A stretch of 64,000 nucleotides of DNA from Ottowia thiooxydans DSM 14619. Lineage in GTDB: Bacteria; Pseudomonadota; Gammaproteobacteria; Burkholderiales; Burkholderiaceae_C. Under the pieces are notes generated by a model. That model was not told the origin of the DNA. It did no database searches and saw nothing but the letters and a program-made list of their open reading frames with translations. Each line of letters begins with the position of its first letter. Position 1 is the stretch's first letter. The DNA lies in contig NZ_KE383945.1 of the NCBI RefSeq assembly GCF_000422885.1, forward strand, positions 1 through 64,000. Direction: 5' to 3'. Shown in pieces: positions 8,911-17,842 of the stretch. The position numbers and the translations under genes were made by a program.

Positions 8911-9624
8911 ATGAGCACCTCATCCACCCCTGCCATTCAGCTCAAGGACGTGCATGCCTGGTATGGCGAGTCGCACATTCTGCATGGCGTGAACATATCT
9001 GTGATGCCGGGTGAGGTCGTTACTCTGCTGGGCCGCAACGGCGCCGGCCGCACCTCTACGCTTCGCGCCATCATGGGGCTGGTGGGCAAGCGTACCGGAT
9101 CCATATCGATTTCCGGTTCAGAAACCGTGCGCTTGGCGCCTCACCAGATTGCACGGCTTGGCCTGGGTTACTGCCCCGAGGAGCGCGGCATCATGACCTC
9201 GCTCACGTGCGAGGAAAACCTGATGCTGCCGCCCAAGATCGCGGAAGGCGGCATGAGCCTGGACGAGATCTACACCATGTTCCCCAACCTGAAGACACGC
9301 CGCTCCAGCCCGGGCGGTCGTCTTTCAGGGGGAGAGCAGCAAATGCTGGCGGTAGCGCGCATTCTGCGTACGGGTGCCAAGATATTGCTGCTGGATGAAA
9401 TCTCGGAAGGTCTCGCACCAGTGATTGTGCAGACCTTGGCGCGCATGATCCAGGAGCTCCGAAAACGCGGTTTCACCATCCTCATGGTGGAGCAGAACTT
9501 CCGCTTCGCCGCGCCATTGGCTGATCGCTTCTACATCATGGAGCGTGGCCTCATCCTGCGTGAGCTTTCCGCCGCCGAACTCAAAGACAACATGCACACC
9601 TTGCATGAGTCCCTGGGAGTGTGA
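8911..9624 (+). CDS. livF: ABC transporter ATP-binding protein, LivF type, Walker A Arg variant
   Basis: A 237-residue LivF-type ATPase, partner of the preceding LivG. Its P-loop reads GRNGAGRTST (residues 41-50), so residue 47 is Arg (codon CGC) where almost all ABC ATPases have the Lys that contacts ATP phosphates. The signature LSGGEQQMLAVARIL, Walker B ILLLDEISEGLAP with catalytic Glu, and the switch region VEQNF are intact, so the other ATPase motifs are preserved. It starts 69 bases after LivG. It may be a naturally impaired or asymmetric nucleotide-binding subunit, or a lineage-specific tolerated change. Confidence 0.92.
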   Translation: MSTSSTPAIQLKDVHAWYGESHILHGVNISVMPGEVVTLLGRNGAGRTSTLRAIMGLVGKRTGSISISGSETVRLAPHQIARLGLGYCPEERGIMTSLTCEENLMLPPKIAEGGMSLDEIYTMFPNLKTRRSSPGGRLSGGEQQMLAVARILRTGAKILLLDEISEGLAPVIVQTLARMIQELRKRGFTILMVEQNFRFAAPLADRFYIMERGLILRELSAAELKDNMHTLHESLGV

Positions 9625-9748
9625 GCATTGATTGCCAAGCCCTTTCAGAAAATTGAATCCTCCCGGAGCCAGCGATCATTCGCTCCAAGCGCCGAGGCAT
9701 AGGGTGATATCCGCTTTTTACAGTCCACTAAGTCAAGGAGACAAACCG

Positions 9749-10969
9749 ATGAAACGCAAACTACTGTGCTCTCTCATGGCCGCCGTTGGCCTCACCGCAG
9801 CTGGCCTGGCCCAAGCCCAGATATCGGGCAACGTTGTCAAGATTGGCGTGATGAACGATATGTCTGGCGTGTATGCCGACATCGGTGGCCCAGGCTCTGT
9901 GCTGGCCGCCAAGATGGCCGTCGAAGACTATGTGAAGGCCACCAAATCAACGCTGAAGGTGGAGATCGTCTCTGCCGATCACCAGAACAAGCCAGACATT
10001 GGTTCCAGCATCGCTCGCAAATGGTATGACTCCGACGGCGTGGACATGATTGTCGACGTACCAACTTCCTCGGTTGGCCTGGCGGTGAGCGAAGTCACCA
10101 AGGAAAAGGGCAAGGTACACGTCAACACCGGTTCTGCCGCTTCTGACTTGACCGGCAAGGCATGCTCGCCCAATACCGTACATTGGCTCTACGATACGTG
10201 GATGCTTGCTCATGGCACAGGGAGTGCAGTGGTGAAGAGCGGCGGCGATACCTGGTTTTTCCTGACGGCTGACTACGCCTTCGGTCACGCCCTGGAACGC
10301 GATACGTCAGAAGTCGTGAAAGCCTCTGGCGGCAAGATCCTTGGCGGCGTGAAGGTTCCGCTGTCGACTCAGGATTTTTCATCGTTCCTGCTGCAAGCCC
10401 AGGCCTCCAAGGCGAAGATCGTCGGCCTGGCCAATGCAGGCGGCGACACGATCAACTCCATCAAACAAGCCGCTGAATTCGGCATCGTCAAAGGTGGACA
10501 AAAACTGGCTGGATTGCTGGTGTTCCTGCCGGACATTCACGGCTTGGGTCTGGCGACTGCACAAGGCCTGAACGTGACCGAAGCCTGGTACTGGGATCTG
10601 AACGACTCCAGCCGTGCCTGGGCTAAGCGCTTCGCCGGAGCCAATAAAGGCAAGTATCCATCCTCAGACCACGCCGGCGTCTATGCGGGTGTAATGCACT
10701 ACCTGAAGGCGATCGACGCCAGCAAGACCGACGACGGCACCAAAGTAGTGGCCAAGATGAAAGAGCTTCCCACAGACGATCCACTGTTCGGCAAGGGCAG
10801 TATTCGTGCTGACGGACGCAAGATTCACCCCGTCTATCTGTTCGAGGTCAAAGCGCCCAAAGAGTCCAAAGGACCCTACGATTACTACAAGCTGAAGCAG
10901 ACCATTCCAGCTGATCAGGCGTTCCGCCCACTGGCTGAAGGCAACTGCCCGCTGGTCGCCCAGAAGTAA
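9749..10969 (+). CDS. periplasmic substrate-binding protein of Liv-type ABC transporter
   Basis: A 406-residue periplasmic-binding protein of the Leu/Ile/Val-binding fold (peripla_BP_6 type). A Sec signal peptide spans about residues 1-23 (MKRK, hydrophobic core, AQA cleavage site). The mature part begins with VVKIGVMNDMSGVYADIGG, the first-strand and ligand-loop region of the family. The ATG at 9749 follows AAGGAG and gives a complete signal peptide, ruling out a TTG start 117 bases upstream. Placed between LivF and LivH, it sets the specificity of this transporter. The ligand is unknown; this subgroup in beta-proteobacteria is not restricted to branched-chain amino acids. Confidence 0.93.
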   Translation: MKRKLLCSLMAAVGLTAAGLAQAQISGNVVKIGVMNDMSGVYADIGGPGSVLAAKMAVEDYVKATKSTLKVEIVSADHQNKPDIGSSIARKWYDSDGVDMIVDVPTSSVGLAVSEVTKEKGKVHVNTGSAASDLTGKACSPNTVHWLYDTWMLAHGTGSAVVKSGGDTWFFLTADYAFGHALERDTSEVVKASGGKILGGVKVPLSTQDFSSFLLQAQASKAKIVGLANAGGDTINSIKQAAEFGIVKGGQKLAGLLVFLPDIHGLGLATAQGLNVTEAWYWDLNDSSRAWAKRFAGANKGKYPSSDHAGVYAGVMHYLKAIDASKTDDGTKVVAKMKELPTDDPLFGKGSIRADGRKIHPVYLFEVKAPKESKGPYDYYKLKQTIPADQAFRPLAEGNCPLVAQK

Positions 10970-11017
10970 TCAGCACACCAGCCTTCATATCAGAGTTAAC
11001 AGGGAACGAGAGAGCGC

Positions 11018-11902
11018 ATGGAAGTCTTCGGCATTCCGATCCAGGCCATGATGGGGCAATTGCTCATTGGCCTTATTAACGGCTCGTTCTACGCCCTGCT
11101 CTCACTGGGGCTGGCTGTCATCTTCGGCCTGCTCAACATCATTAACTTCACCCATGGTGCCCAGTACATGCTGGGTGCCTTTGGTGCTTACCTTCTGCTG
11201 AACGTGGTGGGGTTGAGTTATTGGTGGGCGCTGCTGCTGGTTCCGCTCCTGGTAGGCGCTTTGGGCGTGATCATTGAGCGCACCATGCTGGCCAGGCTAT
11301 ACAAATTGGACCATCTGTACGGCCTGCTACTGACCTTTGGCTTGGCGCTGATGATCCAGGGATTTTTCCGAAATGAGTATGGCTCCACTGGCTTGCCTTA
11401 TGCCATTCCGGAGGAGCTCTCTGGTGGGATCAGCCTGGGCTTCATGTTTTTGCCGAAGTACCGAGGCTGGGTCATTGTGGCTTCGTTTGTCATCTGCTTG
11501 TGCACGTGGTTTGTCATAGAGCGCACCAAACTGGGCGGCTATTTGCGAGCGGCCACGGAGAATCCGCAACTCGTTCAAGCTTTCGGCATCAACGTGCCTC
11601 GCATGGTCACGCTCACCTACGGCTTCGGGGTAGCGCTGGCCGCACTGGCCGGTGTGATGGCTGCGCCTATTTACCAAGTGAGCCCTCAAATGGGCGCGGA
11701 TCTCATCATCGTGGTTTTCGCGGTGGTGGTGATCGGAGGCATGGGCTCCATCATGGGCGCCATCGTCACAGGGTTCGGCCTGGGGCTTGTAGAGGGGCTT
11801 ACCAAAGTGTTCTACCCGGAAGCCTCCAGCACCGTTATTTTTATCATCATGACCATAGTGCTCCTGATCCGGCCAGCAGGCCTGTTCGGCACTCAGAAGT
11901 AA
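11018..11902 (+). CDS. livH: ABC transporter permease, LivH type
   Basis: A 294-residue inner-membrane permease with about eight hydrophobic segments. The N-terminal GLINGSFYALLSLGLAVIFG and NFTHGAQYMLGAFGAY patterns are diagnostic of LivH. The conserved ENPQLVQAFGINVPR loop and the VVVIGGMGSIMGAIVTGFGL segment near the C terminus are also seen. It pairs with the LivM permease, whose start is three bases past this stop. The preceding gene is the operon's binding protein. Confidence 0.94.
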   Translation: MEVFGIPIQAMMGQLLIGLINGSFYALLSLGLAVIFGLLNIINFTHGAQYMLGAFGAYLLLNVVGLSYWWALLLVPLLVGALGVIIERTMLARLYKLDHLYGLLLTFGLALMIQGFFRNEYGSTGLPYAIPEELSGGISLGFMFLPKYRGWVIVASFVICLCTWFVIERTKLGGYLRAATENPQLVQAFGINVPRMVTLTYGFGVALAALAGVMAAPIYQVSPQMGADLIIVVFAVVVIGGMGSIMGAIVTGFGLGLVEGLTKVFYPEASSTVIFIIMTIVLLIRPAGLFGTQK

Positions 11903-11905
11903 GCC

Positions 11906-12865
11906 ATGACCGCGCCCACCACCAATACCGCACTGGCGGCAAGTGCCACGCACCGCAAGGTGTTCATCGCCATGGCTTTGGTATTCGCATTGGCCCCGCT
12001 GGCCGGCGTATATCCAGTTTTCATGATGAAAGTGATGTGTTTCGCGCTGTTTGCGTGCTCCTTCAATCTGCTGCTTGGATTTGGCGGGTTGCTCTCGTTC
12101 GGCCACGCCATGTTCCTCGGCAGTGCGGGATACGCGGCAGCACACGCCGCCAAGGTTTGGGGCTTCACACCCGAGTTGGCTATTCTTTTCGCAACGCTGT
12201 GCGCGGCCACCCTAGGCTGGCTTGCGGGCATGCTCGCCATTCGCCGACAAGGCATTTACTTTGCCATGATCACGCTGGCGCTGGCCCAGATGGTTTTCTT
12301 CTTCAGCCTCCAGGCACCATTTACTGGCGGTGAAGACGGCATCCAGGCCGTCCCGCGCGGACGGCTATTCGGCCTGATCGATCTATCGCAACCGATGGCG
12401 ATGTACGCGTTCGTGTTCACGATCTTCATCGGCGGCTTTCTGCTGATCTACCGTATCGTCCATTCGCCTTTCGGCCAGGTACTCCAAGCCATTCGAGAAA
12501 ACGAACCACGCGCTATTTCGCTGGGCTATGACGCAGACAAATTCAAGCTCCGGGCCTTTGTGCTGTCTGCAGCCCTCTCAGGAATGGCTGGTGGCACCAA
12601 GTCTCTCGTATTTCAACTTGCTTCGCTGACGGACGTGCATTGGAGCATGTCAGGCGAGGTCATTTTGATGACCCTGCTGGGCGGCATGGGGACCATCTTT
12701 GGTCCGGTCGTGGGCGCCGCGGTGATCATCACCATGCAAAACTATCTGGCCGAACTGGGCTCCTGGGTTTTGGTGATTCAGGGGGCCATCTTCGTAGTTT
12801 GCGTCTTGCTGTTCAGGCGCGGCATTGTGGGCGAAGTCGGGGCGTGGTTTAAGAAATCGCTCTGA
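11906..12865 (+). CDS. livM: ABC transporter permease, LivM type
   Basis: A 319-residue permease with about nine membrane segments. LivM features are FNLLLGFGGLLSFGHAMFLG, the ENEPRAISLGYDADKFKL loop and the LLGGMGTIFGPVVGAAVII stretch. It begins three bases after LivH, so translation is probably coupled, and it is the last gene of the operon. No strong hairpin follows before 12968. Confidence 0.94.
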   Translation: MTAPTTNTALAASATHRKVFIAMALVFALAPLAGVYPVFMMKVMCFALFACSFNLLLGFGGLLSFGHAMFLGSAGYAAAHAAKVWGFTPELAILFATLCAATLGWLAGMLAIRRQGIYFAMITLALAQMVFFFSLQAPFTGGEDGIQAVPRGRLFGLIDLSQPMAMYAFVFTIFIGGFLLIYRIVHSPFGQVLQAIRENEPRAISLGYDADKFKLRAFVLSAALSGMAGGTKSLVFQLASLTDVHWSMSGEVILMTLLGGMGTIFGPVVGAAVIITMQNYLAELGSWVLVIQGAIFVVCVLLFRRGIVGEVGAWFKKSL

Positions 12866-12967
12866 GCGTTCTTTGATCGGCCACAGAGCCTGGCCCCAGT
12901 GCGCAGGAGGTGGCTCAACAGCCTTGGCCCGCAGAGAGCCCATGACCCACAGCCGGTTGCTCTGCCC

Positions 12968-13381
12968 CTACCCCGTCCATGTTGACGAAGTCTTTGCACC
13001 GAGAGATTGCATTGGCCGGCGCAGAGACAGCACGGCTGCATCTTTACTCAGTAAAAGCGCGCCGTGCTGAACGGCCAGGTCAATGAAAGGCTGATCATCA
13101 GCATCAGCACACCGGCAAGGCGCTGTGGGTGCGGGCGCTACGATGCACGTCAGCCGATCAAACTCAGCCAGGACTGCCTCGACATCCAGGCCACGGGCCG
13201 CTACGCGGGGCGCCACTTTGGGATAGTCCAACACCCGCGCCAATTCATCACGCATACCCGTGCTCGCAAGCCAGATGGCCTTCTCCGCAAGTAGCGCTTC
13301 GCGCAATGCCTCCGTAGTGGGATCCGCAAACACCAGCAAATCCAAAGCCACGTTGGTGTCGATGACCAGTTTGGTCGTCAT
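12968..13381 (-). CDS. PIN-domain putative toxin (COG1569-type ribonuclease)
   Basis: A 137-residue PIN-domain protein. The first acidic residue sits in LVIDTNVALDLL, a conserved Glu in GMRDELARVLDY, and the later Asp pair in CRCADADDQPFIDLAVQHGA, which together would bind the metal of a PIN ribonuclease. A C-terminal LLSKDAAVLSL completes the fold. ATG at 13381 is taken; a GTG lies two codons upstream. No antitoxin gene precedes or follows it, so it is a solitary toxin-like gene or a relic of a toxin-antitoxin pair. Confidence 0.82.
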   Translation of the reverse strand: MTTKLVIDTNVALDLLVFADPTTEALREALLAEKAIWLASTGMRDELARVLDYPKVAPRVAARGLDVEAVLAEFDRLTCIVAPAPTAPCRCADADDQPFIDLAVQHGALLLSKDAAVLSLRRPMQSLGAKTSSTWTG

Positions 13382-13960
13382 ACCCACAACCTACGCGCCC
13401 GCATTTCCGAATGCATCGTTGGAACCCAAGATCCGTTGCACGCTACCAATCTCCATCATGTGGCAAGAATTGCCGTGAAACACACAGCGATTGTGCGGTA
13501 CCTAGAACTCCCCCTGGCGAAACGGCCTCTCTCCAAACAACCACTGCCCGACAGGAAGCATACATGCGGTTCTTTCCAGCCGCCGTTGGCCACCCGCTCC
13601 CGCTTCCATTCCCCGCATCCCAAGCTCAGCTTGCGACCACCCTGCATGCTCAGCTGACCACGGTCGTGGGTAACGGGGCCAGTACGCAGAACTTGCAGGA
13701 TAACGTCCATTAGTTGGCTATACCGGTCAATGCAGCACATCGATCTGGGGCATCACACTGCCTCTGAAGAGGACGGCACCATTCTCGCAACCGGAGCTTG
13801 AGCACCAGTTCGCGCTGCACGTGCGGCAAGGCACGATCGATCCGCACTCCACGCATGGCAGCTCTTTCGTGCAGCTAGCAGCCTACAGCGTCGACGCAAG
13901 GGCGTCATGGAACCTTGGAGGTGACCGAGGAGGCCTTTCAACGCCTTTGAGAGCCTATTT
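13382..13960. other. intergenic region without supported gene
   Basis: About 580 bases separate the PIN gene from the nitronate monooxygenase gene. Open frames on both strands up to about 100 codons exist but lack recognisable domains or good start signals. No antitoxin is visible. The stretch may include decayed coding DNA. Confidence 0.4.
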
Positions 13961-14986
13961 TCAAGACCGGACTCTCCCCCCCAGGGCTTGCAAAATCTCA
14001 CAGGCTTCTTCCGCCATCTTTGGCACAAACTCCGCTACATGCACGATGCTGTCGATTGCGCTGGAAACTTGGCCAGCTGCGATCAGGCCGTCTTCGACAT
14101 CGCCCTCGCTCTGCGCACGTATCAAAGCCTTGTCCTTCCATTCGTTCAGCGCTTCGGCAGACATTTCACCGGCGTCTATGAGTTCCCGAAGCCGCTCCAC
14201 CCCTTGGTTTCTTAAGCCACGGCCTGGCCCGTAGACAGAAGGGAAGAGCGTGTCGTCACCCTCGCGTGCGTCCACGATCTTTTGTCGATATACAGGGTGC
14301 CATTCGTTCTCGTATGTGGCGATGAAGCGAGTGCCCATAGCCACACCATCAGCGCCCATCGCCAGCGCAGCAGCGAGTGTTCGGCCGTCGTGCGCGCCAC
14401 CGGAGAGCAGAACCGGCACGCGTACCTTAGCAGTAACATTGGGAATCAGCACAAAGGTGTGAACCGGCGAAGCGTGTGTGTGCCCGCCCATCTCGTAGCC
14501 GGATGCGATCACCACGTCTACTCCGGCAGCTTCCGCCTTGAGCGCCTGACGGGTGGATCCAACCTTGTGCATGTGAACAATCCCTGAGTCCTTGATGCGG
14601 TCACGGAACATGCCAGGAAAGCCCGCACTGGTGGTCAACACACGCAACTGCTTGGCGATGGCCGGGTCCGAGTCACGCGCATCAAGAACGGCCTTCACAT
14701 AGGCGGCACTCACAGGCATCATCTCGCCAGATTCGGTAGTTCCTACCGGTACATTGACCGCAAAAACCGCTGACGTGAGCTTCATCACCTCATCGATCTG
14801 CGCACGCATGTCGCGCGCACCCACTTCCGGTGTTGCGGTCATGCCGGGAATGCTCACAGTGCCCAGGCCACCTGCAGACGATACAGCAGCTGCAAGACGA
14901 GAGGTACGAAAAGGTCCCATCCCCTCTTGCACGATAGGAAAGCGGATACCCACGAGTTCCGTGAACCGTGTCGTGATGGTTTTCAT
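13961..14986 (-). CDS. nitronate monooxygenase / 2-nitropropane dioxygenase-like flavoprotein
   Basis: A 341-residue FMN-binding TIM-barrel protein. The N terminus FTELVGIRFPIVQEGMGPFR and AAAVSSAGGLGTVSIPGM, then VIASGYEMGGHTHASPV with the conserved His region, and LLSGGAHDGRTLAAALAMGADGVAMGTRF (phosphate-binding; quoted by pattern) define the NMO/2-nitropropane dioxygenase family. Family members oxidise nitronates, but related flavoproteins reduce enoyl or enone substrates. It is the last gene on the minus strand of the cluster, 21 bases after the thiolase-like gene. Given its neighbours a role on a CoA-linked intermediate is possible, though unproved. Confidence 0.87.
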   Translation of the reverse strand: MKTITTRFTELVGIRFPIVQEGMGPFRTSRLAAAVSSAGGLGTVSIPGMTATPEVGARDMRAQIDEVMKLTSAVFAVNVPVGTTESGEMMPVSAAYVKAVLDARDSDPAIAKQLRVLTTSAGFPGMFRDRIKDSGIVHMHKVGSTRQALKAEAAGVDVVIASGYEMGGHTHASPVHTFVLIPNVTAKVRVPVLLSGGAHDGRTLAAALAMGADGVAMGTRFIATYENEWHPVYRQKIVDAREGDDTLFPSVYGPGRGLRNQGVERLRELIDAGEMSAEALNEWKDKALIRAQSEGDVEDGLIAAGQVSSAIDSIVHVAEFVPKMAEEACEILQALGGRVRS

Positions 14987-15007
14987 AGGAAATCTTTCAG
15001 TGCTGGA

Positions 15008-16168
15008 TCAGCTTGTAGCGGCTTGATCGGAGAGAAGAACCATGGCCGATCCGTCGCACAGTGCTCCCGAAGTCACCACGCAACAGTCGTGGCGCGGCAC
15101 CTGCCGGTTGCCACCACGCCCCTGCATCTGCAGCACTGCCTCGGCTACTGTATTCATGCCATGAAGATAGCCCTCAGACAACAATCCGCCATGTGTGTTG
15201 ACTGGCAGGCGCCCATCGATCGCCGTGGCCCCGGAGGCGATGAACGCGCCCGCCTCGCCGCGCTCGCAAAAGCCCATGCCCTCAAGTCCCATGAGCACCA
15301 CGCTAGTGAAGCAGTCATAGATCTCAGCGAATTGCACGTCATTCGCAGAAATACCGGCACGACGGTAGAGCTCCTCGCTCAACAGGCTGGTGAAGTTGCG
15401 CGTGTAGTCGTCATAGAGCATCTGGTCGCCGATGTCGAGGCCGGGCCGGGCGCCCGCACGGTAAGCAGCGGCGGCGACGACGGCAGGTGGATGGCGTAGA
15501 TCGCGCGCACGTTCCAGCGAAGTCACTAAGATCGCGCACGCGCCATCTACCTCGGCGGTGCAGTCGGCCGCACGAAAAGGATCAGCGATCCACGGCAACT
15601 TGTAATAGCTCTCCAGATCTAGCGGCTTGCGCTGGACCGCGCGTTCATTGCGTTCGGCAAACCAGCGCTGCGCAACCGCCACGTTTGCCAGTGCTTCTGG
15701 CCCCTGCCCAGTCTCGTGTAAATAGCGACGCGCCCACATGGCGATGTACATCAGGTAAGAGTCATAGCCGATGGGATAGCGGTACTGCGACGCACCGCCC
15801 GGCATCTGGCCGCTACCCACACGCACACCAGAACGGCCGTTCAGCGCGCGAAACACAATGACGGATTCAGCCAGCCCATTTTCTATGGCCATCGCGGCTT
15901 GTCCGACCACATGCGACGGGCTTTGACCGCCTTGCTGAAAGTCCAGCACCCAGCGCAGACCAGGCAGGGCCAACGCGGTGGCCAACGCGTTACAGGTGAC
16001 AGAGTCATTGAGCACCATGAAGGAGCCGACGCCATCCACCTCGCGCGCTGGCATTCCCGCGTCAGCCAACGCGGCCGATGCGGCCTCACAGGCCAGATCA
16101 AGGACGGTGCGTCCGGAATTGCGCGTGAACGCCGTGTAACCGACTCCTGCGATGGCTGCTTTTCCCAC
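15008..16168 (-). CDS. thiolase-superfamily protein, SCPx/lipid-transfer (Ltp2-like), probable aldolase
   Basis: A 386-residue thiolase-fold protein. The GTG at 16168 follows AAGGAG at seven bases, so the longer frame upstream is not used. It aligns by pattern with SCP-x type thiolases (VGKAAIAGVGYTAF at the N terminus) but the segment that should hold the nucleophilic Cys reads DFQQGGQSPSH (76-86), with no Cys. The HDCF-type motif is YDCF (284-287), and the GHP-type motif is GYLHG (333-337), so Tyr replaces catalytic positions. Such changes are known in the steroid side-chain aldolase Ltp2, which works with a DUF35 protein; a DUF35 gene lies in this cluster at 25877-26314. Retro-aldol cleavage is inferred. 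Confidence 0.85.
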   Translation of the reverse strand: MGKAAIAGVGYTAFTRNSGRTVLDLACEAASAALADAGMPAREVDGVGSFMVLNDSVTCNALATALALPGLRWVLDFQQGGQSPSHVVGQAAMAIENGLAESVIVFRALNGRSGVRVGSGQMPGGASQYRYPIGYDSYLMYIAMWARRYLHETGQGPEALANVAVAQRWFAERNERAVQRKPLDLESYYKLPWIADPFRAADCTAEVDGACAILVTSLERARDLRHPPAVVAAAAYRAGARPGLDIGDQMLYDDYTRNFTSLLSEELYRRAGISANDVQFAEIYDCFTSVVLMGLEGMGFCERGEAGAFIASGATAIDGRLPVNTHGGLLSEGYLHGMNTVAEAVLQMQGRGGNRQVPRHDCCVVTSGALCDGSAMVLLSDQAATS

Positions 16169-16261
16169 TGATATCTCCTTCAAACGTACCTTATGGCGTT
16201 TTGTGATTAAAATATTAACGTAATATTTAATTTTTGACAATGGCAGTCGGGGGCAAGCGGG
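16169..16261. promoter_or_regulatory. divergent promoter region with 19-bp palindrome
   Basis: This gap separates the minus-strand thiolase-like gene from the plus-strand nitroreductase gene. At 16210-16228 a perfect dyad, AAATATTAACGTAATATTT, has 8-base arms and a 3-base centre, in an AT-rich patch unlike the surrounding DNA. Position and symmetry fit an operator for a dimeric regulator such as the TetR protein encoded 750 bases downstream. TTGACA at about 16234 could be a -35 element reading right. Confidence 0.6.
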
Positions 16262-16957
16262 ATGATCGAATCGGATATGCAGCGTTGTGTCGACCGAGTG
16301 CTGCTGGAACGCAGGTCGATTCGGGCATTTCTTTCCGATCCGGTTGCACGGGAAGACATCGAGCAGATCCTGCGCTGCGCCGCCCGCGCGCCCTCTGGCA
16401 CCAATACGCAGCCTTGGATGGTGCACGTCCTGCGGGGCGACTCCAAGGAGCGGCTGTCGCGAGAAATCCTGCGGATCCACGATTCGCCGGAACTGCGGGA
16501 GCAGCACTCAGAGGAGTACCCGTACTACCCTGACCGTTGGATCTCACCGTTCATCGATCGTCGCCGCAAGGTCGGTTGGAGCTTGTACTCTTTGCTGGGT
16601 CTGACCCGCGAAAACAAGCCAGGCATGCATGCACAGCTCGGGAGAAACTTCACTTTTTTCGATGCACCGGTGGCGCTCATGTTCACCATCGACCGTGTGA
16701 TGTCACATGGATCATGGCTAGACTACGGCATGTTCCTGCAGAACATCATGATTGCGGCGCAGGCTCGCGGCCTCGGCACCTGCGCGCAAGCGGCGTTCAG
16801 GCCATACCACCGACTGATCGCCGCTCACCTCAAACTTCCTGCCCACGAAACGCTCGTCTGCGGTATGGCTCTGGGACATGCCGATCCGGCCGCCATCGAA
16901 AATACCCTGGTGACTGAAAGAGATGAACTCGAAGCTTTCGTTCGGTTCAACGACTGA
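16262..16957 (+). CDS. nitroreductase family flavoprotein
   Basis: A 231-residue FMN nitroreductase-fold protein. It has the N-terminal RRSIRAF-type motif (LERRSIRAFLSDP), the FMN-binding ARAPSGTNTQPW segment (about residues 40-51), and the C-terminal GLGTCAQAAF and VCGMALGHAD stretches. These enzymes reduce nitro groups, quinones or enones with NAD(P)H. It is transcribed divergently from the thiolase-like gene and directly upstream of the TetR regulator, and may belong to the same regulon. The substrate is unknown. Confidence 0.88.
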   Translation: MIESDMQRCVDRVLLERRSIRAFLSDPVAREDIEQILRCAARAPSGTNTQPWMVHVLRGDSKERLSREILRIHDSPELREQHSEEYPYYPDRWISPFIDRRRKVGWSLYSLLGLTRENKPGMHAQLGRNFTFFDAPVALMFTIDRVMSHGSWLDYGMFLQNIMIAAQARGLGTCAQAAFRPYHRLIAAHLKLPAHETLVCGMALGHADPAAIENTLVTERDELEAFVRFND

Positions 16958-17012
16958 CATAATCCAATACGCATTCGCTCACCATCGCACCCCCTAATCG
17001 AGACTAGCCCCC

Positions 17013-17756
17013 ATGGTGAAAGCTGCCACCAAACAGCCCCGCAGAAAGCCGGGACGCCCCCTTGCCACCGCCGACGTTGACACCCGCAAGGCGCTGCTCA
17101 ACGCGGCGCACGACCTTCTCCTCGAAAGCAAAGGGCTACCAGTGCCCATCAGCGCGATCTGCGAGAAAGCGCGCGTTAACCCCGCGATGGTCAACTACTA
17201 CTTCGGTGGTAAACGTGACCTCACGGTTTCACTTTTCGAGCAGTTGTGTGAATCGTGGAATCCCGATCTGGAAAGTCTGCTTTTGCTGGACGTCCCTCCA
17301 AGCAAGAAGTTGGAGATCCACATCCGGCAGATGATCCGCAACTACCAGAACACCCCATATGCCAGCAGGCTGATGACGGAAGTCATCATGACTACCAAAC
17401 CTGCAGTCGCCAAGCGGCTCGGGAATAACTTCGTGAGGCCACTGATCTCGTTTTACGAACGGCTGATTGAGCAAGGCGTGGCAGCCGGCGAGTTCCGGCC
17501 GGTTGAACCAATGTTCCTGTTCTTCTCAGTGGTAGGCCAATGCGAGTACATGTTCGCCTCGTTGCCGCTGCTGTCGTCCGCGCTTGGTATCACCAAGCTC
17601 GACGAAGAGTTCCAGGAGTCTTTCATCAAGCATACGACGCAACTCGTGTTCTACGGCGTGGCCAGCGGTAACAACGCAAGCTCAGAAAGCCCTGCGAAGC
17701 CGGCGCGCAAGGCAACGGCTAAGACAACAAAGGCCGCAGCCAAGATTCAAGAATAG
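17013..17756 (+). CDS. TetR family transcriptional regulator
   Basis: A 247-residue TetR-type repressor. After a basic N-terminal tail (TKQPRRKPGRPLATADVDTR), residues about 23-70 form the helix-turn-helix: ALLNAAHDLLLESKG, then ISAICEKARVNPAMVNYYFGGK, the recognition helix. The ligand domain follows, and the last 25 residues are an Ala/Lys-rich tail (KATAKTTKAAAK), unusual in this family. It faces the ACAD gene tail to tail. It probably controls the surrounding CoA-catabolic cluster; the AT-rich dyad at 16210-16228 is a candidate site. The inducer may be an acyl-CoA, by analogy with other TetR catabolic regulators. Confidence 0.9.
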   Translation: MVKAATKQPRRKPGRPLATADVDTRKALLNAAHDLLLESKGLPVPISAICEKARVNPAMVNYYFGGKRDLTVSLFEQLCESWNPDLESLLLLDVPPSKKLEIHIRQMIRNYQNTPYASRLMTEVIMTTKPAVAKRLGNNFVRPLISFYERLIEQGVAAGEFRPVEPMFLFFSVVGQCEYMFASLPLLSSALGITKLDEEFQESFIKHTTQLVFYGVASGNNASSESPAKPARKATAKTTKAAAKIQE

Positions 17757-17842
17757 GTGTCTGTGTAGCCGAAGATACCCAAGAAGCGCGCACATCGAGA
17801 GTAACGGTTGTACCGAGAAGCTCCTCCCAGACAGTAGCACCG

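Noticed and set aside
13411-13713. 100-codon open frame between PIN gene and nitronate monooxygenase gene
   Set aside because: Antitoxin expected near a PIN toxin, but this frame has none of the short antitoxin folds and wrong placement.
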